From JBBDWR01 sp040902745 (lineage in GTDB: Bacteria > Actinomycetota > UBA4738 > HRBIN12), in the NCBI GenBank assembly GCA_040902745.1, contig JBBDWR010000017.1, positions 1 through 18,115 of the forward strand: a DNA stretch of 18,115 bases, given 5' to 3'. A model generated the notes under the pieces. The model did not search any database. It was given only the letters and a program-made list of their open reading frames with translations, and was not told where the DNA came from. The translations under genes and the position numbers were made by a program. The stretch's first letter is position 1. Each line of letters opens with the position of its first letter. This document shows positions 13,258 through 18,115 of the stretch, in pieces.

Positions 13258-14940
13258 TCAGGCGAAGCCGGGGGCCTCGAACACCCGCTCCCCTTCGACC
13301 AAGGTGAGCTGCACCGACGCTTCGGCGATGTGCCGATCCCCCGCTTCGAACAGGTCTCGGTCGAGGACCGTCAGGTCCGCGAGCTTGCCGACCTCGATCG
13401 ACCCGGTCTCGGTGTCCAGATGGTTCACGAACGCCGAACCCAGCGTGAAGGCCCGCAGAGCCTCGTCGAGAGAGATCCGTTCGTCCGGGAAGAAGGGCTC
13501 ATTCTCGAGGGGGTCGTCGGATCCGTACGGGTAGTCGGGTGGCTGCATCCGATTCACCGCAACGTGGATCTCCTCGAGCGGATCGGGGCTCGACACCGAC
13601 CAGTCGCTCCCGAACGCGAGCCGCGCTCCGCTCCGAAGCAGGCTCCCGAAGGGGTACTGCCAGCTCGCTCGCTCCGAACCTAAGAACGGGATCGTGAGGG
13701 TGGTCATCTGCGGTTCGTATGCAGCCCATAGTGGCTGTCCGTTCGCGACGACGTCCAACGCGGCGAAGCGTGGGATGTCGTCCGGATGGACCACCTGGAT
13801 GTGCGAGATGTGGTGGCGGTGGTCGTTGGCGCCGTTGGCGGCGCGCGCGGTCTCGAAGGCGTCCAACGCCTCCCGCACCGCCCGATCCCCGATCGCATGG
13901 AAGTGCACCTGGAATCCCTCGCGATCCAGCCTGGTCACGTGCCGCTTGAGCGCCTCCGGCTCGACGAAGCTGATCCCTCGGTTGTCGCTCTCGCCCCCGC
14001 TCGCGTTCAGATAGGGGGTCAGCAACGCGCCCGTGAAGTTCTCGCAGACGCCGTCCTGCATGATCTTGATCGTGGTGGCGCGGTAGCGCCCTGCCGAGCC
14101 GGCTTCGCGCGAAGCGATCAGATCGGGGATCTGTTCCTCGCCACGGTGGCGATCCCACCAGAGCGCTGCGACCACCCGCGCCGTGAGTTCTCCGCTCCGC
14201 GCCATCGTCAGATACGTCTCCTGGGTGTCGTAGACGCTCTCGTAACCGACGATCGCGTCCTGCCAGGCCGTGATCCCCAGGGAGTGCAGGTGGGCCTGCG
14301 CGATACGCAGTCCCTCGTGGAGCGTCGCCGCGTCAACCGGTGGCACGTGTCGCGCGATCAGATCCACCGCGCCCTCGTGCAAGGTGCCCGTCGCCGCGCC
14401 GTCGGCGCCTCGTTCGATCCGGCCGTCCGGGGGATCGGGTGTCTGGGCGGTGATACCCCCGACCTCCAGAGCCCGTGTGTTCGCCCATGCGCCGTGACCG
14501 TCGCGGTTGTACAACAGCGCGGGACGATCCGGAACCACGGAGTCGAGGTCGGTCGCGGTCGGTGTGCCTCCCGGGAACACGTCCATCGCCCAGCCGTCAC
14601 CGGTGATCCACTCGAGATCGGGATGCGCGTCGGCGTAGGCCTTGATGATGCGCAGGTAGTCCTGCCGCGCATGTGCCTCCTGCAGCGCGCAGGTGATCAT
14701 CCCGACCCCCGCCGACGGGGGGTGCACGTGTGCGTCCTGGAAGCCGGGCAGCAGCATCCGCCCCGCGAGGTCGTGGACCTCGGTGGCCGAACCGACATGG
14801 TCTCGGATCTCATCGTCGCCGCCGACACCGACGATCCGTCCGTCCCGGATCGCGACGGCCTCTGCACGAGGACGTCGATCGTCCACGGTGTAAACGACGC
14901 CAGAGACGAATGCGAGGTCTGCGGGGCCGTTCTGCTGCAT
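13258..14940 (-). CDS. YtcJ-like metal-dependent amidohydrolase
   Basis: This 560-aa protein of the amidohydrolase superfamily (Amidohydro_3, YtcJ/LAF3-type) has an N-terminal beta-sandwich start (LAFVSGVVYTVDDRRPRAEAVAIRDGRIVGVG) followed by a TIM barrel. Metal-site residues visible are His71 and His73 in DAHVH, Lys292 in TTIKIMQDG (the likely carboxylated Lys), His348 in HFHAIGDRAV, His380 in HHISHIQ and Asp446 in FGSDWSV. The C-terminus returns to the sandwich (GSIEVGKLADLTVLDRDLF). Such enzymes cleave amide or formamide-like bonds; the substrate cannot be told. It appears cytoplasmic, with no signal peptide. The ATG at 14940 has GAGGGAG just upstream. It lies between the ABC-F gene and the Rieske gene on the same strand, and a link to the methyl-group pathway is possible but unsupported beyond proximity. 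Confidence 0.88.
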   Translation of the reverse strand: MQQNGPADLAFVSGVVYTVDDRRPRAEAVAIRDGRIVGVGGDDEIRDHVGSATEVHDLAGRMLLPGFQDAHVHPPSAGVGMITCALQEAHARQDYLRIIKAYADAHPDLEWITGDGWAMDVFPGGTPTATDLDSVVPDRPALLYNRDGHGAWANTRALEVGGITAQTPDPPDGRIERGADGAATGTLHEGAVDLIARHVPPVDAATLHEGLRIAQAHLHSLGITAWQDAIVGYESVYDTQETYLTMARSGELTARVVAALWWDRHRGEEQIPDLIASREAGSAGRYRATTIKIMQDGVCENFTGALLTPYLNASGGESDNRGISFVEPEALKRHVTRLDREGFQVHFHAIGDRAVREALDAFETARAANGANDHRHHISHIQVVHPDDIPRFAALDVVANGQPLWAAYEPQMTTLTIPFLGSERASWQYPFGSLLRSGARLAFGSDWSVSSPDPLEEIHVAVNRMQPPDYPYGSDDPLENEPFFPDERISLDEALRAFTLGSAFVNHLDTETGSIEVGKLADLTVLDRDLFEAGDRHIAEASVQLTLVEGERVFEAPGFA

Positions 14941-14958
14941 GAGCGCTCCCTCGGATCG

Positions 14959-14991
14959 TGCGGCCGGCAGATTCGGCCGGGACAGGCCGCA
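14959..14991 (-). terminator. Hairpin between the ABC-F and amidohydrolase genes
   Basis: TGCGGCC (14959-14965) and GGCCGCA (14985-14991) are inverted repeats enclosing further GGCC/CGGCC complementarity, so a compound GC stem can form 25 nt after the ABC-F stop. No T-run follows on the minus strand. It could be a weak terminator or a mRNA-stabilising structure. Confidence 0.3.
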
Positions 14992-15016
14992 GGATACCCG
15001 CCTCGGGTTGCGTCGC

Positions 15017-16613
15017 TCACGCCAGGGCGACCAACTCCAGGAGGTCGTCGCTCCAGTGGTCGAGGGTTCCGTCGGGCATCATCAGCACCCTCGCGGGGGC
15101 GAGTTCGCGGACGAACTCCACGTCGTGGCTGACCAGCACCATCGCGCCCGGCCACGACGACAGCGCCGCCCCGACGGCCGCCCGAGACGGTGGATCCAGG
15201 TTGTTCGTCGGCTCGTCGAGGAGCAGCAGGTTCTTGCGCCCTGCGACGAGCTGCGCCAAGGCGAGCTTGGTCTTTTCGCCTCCGGAGAGCGTGCCGGCGT
15301 CTTGGGAAGGCCACCTCACCGGAGAGTCCGAACATGCCGAGGAGCGCGCGCAGGTCCTGCTCCCCCGCTCCGGACTCGCGCTGGACGTGCGCCAGTACCG
15401 CTTCGCCATCGTGGATCCCTTCGTGCTCCTGCGCGTAGTACCCGAGCTCGACACCGTGGCCGAACCGCAACGAGCCCGCGTCCGCCTCGGTCTCCCCGGC
15501 AACGATGCGCAACAGAGAGGTCTTCCCGGCGCCGTTCAACCCCATGACGAGGAGGCGCTCGCCGCGACCGACGTCGAACCGAACGTCGGTGAACACCGGC
15601 GGTCCGCCGTAGCCCTTCGCCATCCCCTCGACGGTCAGGAGCACCTTGCCGCTGTGGGGTGGCGCAGGGAAGCGGTAGGCGACCTTCCTTTCCTTCGTGG
15701 GTGCCGCGATCTTGACGGCGCGCAGTTTCTCGGCCCGTGTGTCGAGCGTCTTGGCCTTGCGCGCCCTCTTGGCGGTCTGACCACGCATCGAGTCCGCCAG
15801 CCGCGACAGCCGATCGATCTCGGCAGACTGACGCTCCGCGAGTTTGGTCAGACGGGCCTCGTCTTTGACGCGAGCGGTCCGGTACTGGGTGTAGGTCCCC
15901 TTATACGCGATGACACCGTCGCGATCGAGGTGTAGCACGCGCGTGATCGACCGATCGAGCAATCCGAGATCGTGGCTCACCACGAGCAGCCCCCCGCGAT
16001 AGGACGCGAGGAACCCCATCAGCCAATGCTTCGCATCGACGTCGAGGTGGTTGGTGGGCTCGTCCAGCAGAAGCAGATCGCTGCCTCCGTAGAGGATCCG
16101 CGCCAGCTCGAGGCGGCGCCGCTCGCCGCCGGAGAGGGCCGCAACGGGCAATGTGAGCCGATCCTGTGGTAACCCGAGACCGGTGGCGATGCGCGTGGCC
16201 TCCGCTTCCGCGGCGTAACCCCCGAGGCGATTGAACCGTTCCTCGAGCTTCGCGAACCGGGCGACCGCGTCGTCGGACGGGTCCTCCTCCAGTGCGAGCC
16301 GTTGCTTCTCGACGCGGGCGGCGAGCTCGTCGATACCTCGGGCGGCGAGCACATGCGCCAAGGCATTGATCGCGTCGTCGGCTCGATGCTGTCGGGGATC
16401 CTGCCGCAGGTACCCGATGGCGCCGCGGATCCGAACGGTTCCGCGCGCGGGCTGCTCCTCCCCCGCGAGCACCCTGAGGGTACTGGTCTTGCCGGCGCCG
16501 TTCCGCCCGACCACGCCCAGCTTCTCGCCCGCGGCCACGGTGAGATCGAGCCCCTCGACGACCGCGCGGCCTGCGACCTCCACCGTCAGGTTGCGCACTT
16601 CGAGGGCGCTCAT
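15017..16613 (-). pseudogene. ABC-F family ATPase, frame broken by one extra base at 15304-15306
   Basis: ABC-F proteins are soluble twin-ATPase factors that act on the ribosome. From the ATG at 16613 the frame shows ABC domain 1 with Walker A GRNGAGKT, signature LSGGERRRLELA and Walker B LLLLDEPTNHLD, then a charged linker (about residues 250-330) and domain 2 with Walker A GLNGAGKTS. After ...FGLSGEVAF (residue 436) the frame is lost. The remaining part (QDAGTLSGGEKTKLALAQL, LLLLDEPTNNLD, LVSHDVEF) is intact in the +1 frame up to the TGA at 15017. Dropping one C from the coding-strand CCC at 15306-15304 gives a continuous 531-aa protein (1597 nt = 3x532+1). As sequenced, the product would lose the second signature and Walker B and run on into the amidohydrolase region. 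A sequencing or assembly error is as likely as a true mutation. The ribosome-binding site is weak (GGACGAG). Confidence 0.85.
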
Positions 16614-16785
16614 GGTCGCTCGTCCGTGATCGAGGGTGAAAGTGGAAGGTGTTGTCGGTGGTCGGTGCGCATGCGAACTCCGATCGCTCTGGAGACCGGG
16701 CGGTCTCACGCCTGCAGGAAGGCGGCGAGATCGGTTCGCTAGCTCATCGGGGTGAGTCTAACGGGTGCGAGGACCCCGGACGTGG

Positions 16786-16811
16786 AACGGGCGGCCCGAG
16801 GGCCGCCCGTT
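16786..16811 (-). terminator. Strong hairpin after the secreted-protein gene
   Basis: AACGGGCGGCCC (16786-16797) and GGGCCGCCCGTT (16800-16811) are exact reverse complements separated by GA, forming a stem of 11-12 bp. It begins 27 nt past the stop of the secreted-protein gene on the minus strand. There is no long T-tract, as is common in high-GC actinobacteria. It separates that gene from the ABC-F gene; the rest of the 225-nt gap shows nothing I recognise. Confidence 0.7.
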
Positions 16812-16838
16812 CAGGGGGTGGTGCAACTCGGCTGAGGG

Positions 16839-17312
16839 TTAGTTGAGGGGGCAGCCGAGGTTGTTCGCCGCATCGAGTGTCGCGGCAAGCTCCAAGTACG
16901 CATCGCGGTTCTCGGTCGCGAGGGTCGTGCGGATCCACTCCTGCAGGTTCCCCGGGTCCTGGAACCGGCGGTACGGGAACCCAACACCCTCGTGCGCAGC
17001 GTTCAGGTACGAAGCCACAACGGCACGGAACAGGATCGTCGCAGCGCCGTTGAGACCGGTTCCGCCGGTGCCCTTCAGGGCCTGGAGGAACGTCTTGTCG
17101 TTGAACGATCCGATCGAGGCGGGGATATCCCAGTTCTGGTTCCCGAGCTTGGATCCGGTCGTGTACTCCTCCCAGTTGCTGGTGTGGGTCTTCCAGTAGC
17201 CGGGGGTGCAGCCTTCTTCGCCGATGTTGACAGCGCCGGCGCTGGGCGCCAGCACGGCGAATAGTCCGGCCGTGAGTGCGATCGAGATGATCGCTCCGAT
17301 GACCTTGCGCAT
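16839..17312 (-). CDS. Small secreted protein of unknown function with a GCTPGYWKTH motif
   Basis: I do not recognise a function. From the ATG at 17312 (AGGAGG 6 nt upstream) the product is 157 aa. The N-terminus MRKVIGAIISIALTAGLFAVLAPSAGA is a typical Sec signal peptide with likely cleavage after Ala27. The mature part starts VNIGEEGCTPGYWKTHTSNWEEY. The CTPGYWK-[NT]-H-x5-W pattern recurs in secreted or surface proteins of many bacteria, but I know no assigned activity. The rest is rich in Asn, Gly and aromatic residues with predicted helices (NGAATILFRAVVASYLNAAHEG; EWIRTTLATENRDAYLELAATLDAANN) and ends GCPLN. The mature protein has just two cysteines, Cys35 and Cys154, which could form a disulfide tying the two ends together. 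An inverted repeat lies in its leader and a strong hairpin follows it, so it is probably a single-gene transcript. Confidence 0.8.
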   Translation of the reverse strand: MRKVIGAIISIALTAGLFAVLAPSAGAVNIGEEGCTPGYWKTHTSNWEEYTTGSKLGNQNWDIPASIGSFNDKTFLQALKGTGGTGLNGAATILFRAVVASYLNAAHEGVGFPYRRFQDPGNLQEWIRTTLATENRDAYLELAATLDAANNLGCPLN

Positions 17313-17349
17313 GTGTTCCTCCTGGGTTGGCGGTAGGACGACCAGGTGA

Positions 17350-17375
17350 TGGTATGGCCACAACGGGCCATGCCA
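17350..17375. promoter_or_regulatory. Inverted repeat in the leader or promoter of the secreted-protein gene
   Basis: TGGTATGGCC (17350-17359) and GGCCATGCCA (17366-17375) are inverted repeats with a 6-nt loop and one mismatch that would be a G-U pair in RNA. It lies 38-63 nt upstream of the start codon in the 138-nt gap. It could be an operator or a 5'-UTR hairpin; no clear -35/-10 pair decides between them. Confidence 0.45.
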
Positions 17376-17450
17376 CAATGACCGCCTTACCTAGTGCAAA
17401 GGTCTATACGCAACCTGCGTACGCACAAGCCCCCAGGGAATGGGCAGGGC

Positions 17451-17779
17451 TCAGTCCGCGGTGAAAAGATGCAGCAGCACCAGCTCCATCTCCACCCGGT
17501 TCGGAGGCTCGGCGACCAGGGGAGTCACCGCGTCGTTGAAGGCGGCAAACAGCGGGTCGCTGTTCACGTCGTCGTCGGCCGGCTTGTCGACGAACACCCC
17601 GATCCCGCGGATCACACCGCTCCCCTCGTTGCCCGTCACGAGCACCGTTTCCAGCGCGTCGTGGGTACTGAGGAAATCCGCGGCGAACGCCGAGGAGATC
17701 CCGGCAACTTCTCGATAGTGCCCCTGGCTTGGCGCGCAGCGTGAACTCGGCAACGTACGCCGCCGAACCTGGTGCATCA
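17451..17779 (-). pseudogene. Frameshifted gene for a ~100-aa protein, possibly a dimeric alpha/beta-barrel (ABM-like) fold
   Basis: The C-terminal part is in one frame: HYREVAGISSAFAADFL, then VLVTGNEGSGVIRGIGVFVDK, NSDPLFAAFNDAV and RVEMELVLLHLFTAD, ending at the TGA at 17453-17451. The matching N-terminal strand, AAYVAEFTLRAKPG (17763-17722), lies in a different frame. The two join if one G is removed from the GGGG run at 17724-17721, giving YVAEFTLRAKPG-HYREV and about 101 residues. Strand-helix-strand order, an Asp-x-Phe-x-x-Phe-like segment and the length suggest a small ferredoxin-like barrel of the ABM/Dabb type, but this is a guess. No ATG, GTG or TTG is visible in the N-terminal frame for over 100 nt upstream, so the start is uncertain. 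I set the right end at the ATG pair at 17774-17779, which is in the C-terminal frame. Confidence 0.5.
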
Positions 17780-18115
17780 TAGCGCAGGCACGGTGCGGCC
17801 GATCGGCGTGCTCGTGATTCGCCTGTAAGCCGAATGTGCGACCTGCGGGGCGCGCGGGACCGGAGTAGAGCAGAGGTAGACCGACCCCGGGGAGTCGTCG
17901 CTCACGAGTCGCCACACGTCGTCGTTTCCTCGGCTCCCCCGGGCCGGTCTCGCGCGTTACCCCGGGGGCAAAACCAGGCCGAACGCGCGGCTTGATCGCG
18001 GCCCTACGGCGGAGACCCTTCGGCTGCAGCGGACTCAAGCAGAGCGTTCGATGAGTGTCGGAGGGGGTCTGGGAGTTCACCAGATGGTGGACACCTGTGT
18101 CGGAGCATCGTGGAC
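17780..18115. other. About 336 nt without a supportable gene
   Basis: Both strands read as Arg/Pro/Ser-rich shadow frames without motifs, and I find no tRNA, tmRNA, SRP or RNase P signature. Near the right edge GTGTCGGAG occurs twice (18055-18063 and 18097-18105), and CACC/GGTG units around 18077-18095 can form small hairpins. A short + strand frame opens with ATG at 18051 and runs off the window edge, but it has no clear ribosome-binding site. Nothing here can be named. Confidence 0.5.

Noticed and set aside
15300..15312. Programmed +1 frameshifting in the ABC-F gene
   Set aside because: The site GCC TTC CCA AGA is not a known slippery sequence, no stimulatory stop codon or SD-like element is seen, and ABC-F genes are normally in one frame.
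18051..18115. Insertion-sequence end or start of a + strand gene at the right edge
   Set aside because: Short repeats (GTGTCGGAG twice, GGTGGACACC) and a small open frame are present, but the window ends before any transposase motif, terminal repeat pair or ribosome-binding site can be seen.

Overview
All recognisable genes in this 18.1 kb window lie on the minus strand, so transcription runs from high to low coordinates. The DNA is GC-rich. The right half of a Pup-proteasome locus (Pup, Dop and a proteasomal AAA ATPase ending in GQYL) marks the source as Actinomycetota. The DmdA-like and Rieske genes and the T-loop thiolation genes may point to a less studied or uncultivated lineage rather than a mycobacterium or streptomycete, but I cannot place it more finely. 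I see no tRNA, rRNA, CRISPR array, complete insertion sequence or prophage.

Layout from low to high coordinates. (1) 1-3510: pup (its stop codon runs off the left edge), dop and mpa/arc. The proteasome subunit genes would be expected beyond position 1. (2) 3681-5673: a tightly coupled operon of a ThiS/MoaD-like sulfur carrier, a TtuA/NcsA-type tRNA 2-thiouridine synthetase and the tRNA m1A58 methyltransferase TrmI. (3) 5642-7596: a membrane site-2 protease (M50), which overlaps the sulfur-carrier gene, and an HtrA-type lipoprotein protease. (4) 7727-13019: a one-carbon catabolic island, in transcription order a Rieske oxygenase with the Glu-bridged active site of quaternary-amine oxygenases, two GcvT/DmdA-like THF methyltransferases, a MetV-like Cys-rich protein and MetF. 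Several inverted repeats punctuate it and look like operators. (5) 13258-16613: a YtcJ-type amidohydrolase and an ABC-F ATPase whose frame is broken by one extra base. (6) 16839-17779: a small secreted protein of unknown function and a second frameshifted gene for a ~100-aa protein. (7) 17780-18115 has no supportable gene.

How the genes may work together. Dop deamidates Pup-Gln to Pup-Glu, PafA (not in this window) attaches Pup to substrates, and Mpa unfolds them for the 20S core. In Thermus, TrmI (m1A58) and TtuA/TtuB (s2U54) act on the same tRNA T-loop, so region 2 reads as a T-arm modification operon. In region 4 the Rieske enzyme would remove a methyl or alkyl group from a quaternary amine. 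One or both DmdA-like enzymes would then move further methyl groups to THF, and MetF/MetV would oxidise or interconvert the methyl-THF.

The most interesting points are these. The terminal Gly-Gly codons of the sulfur carrier are also the Shine-Dalgarno sequence of the thiolase gene, which leaves a -Cys-Arg tail beyond GG. A Pup-type and a beta-grasp-type modifier sit in one locus. The paired DmdA-like, Rieske and MetF/MetV cassette carries its own candidate operators. Two separate +1 single-base G/C insertions break otherwise good genes.
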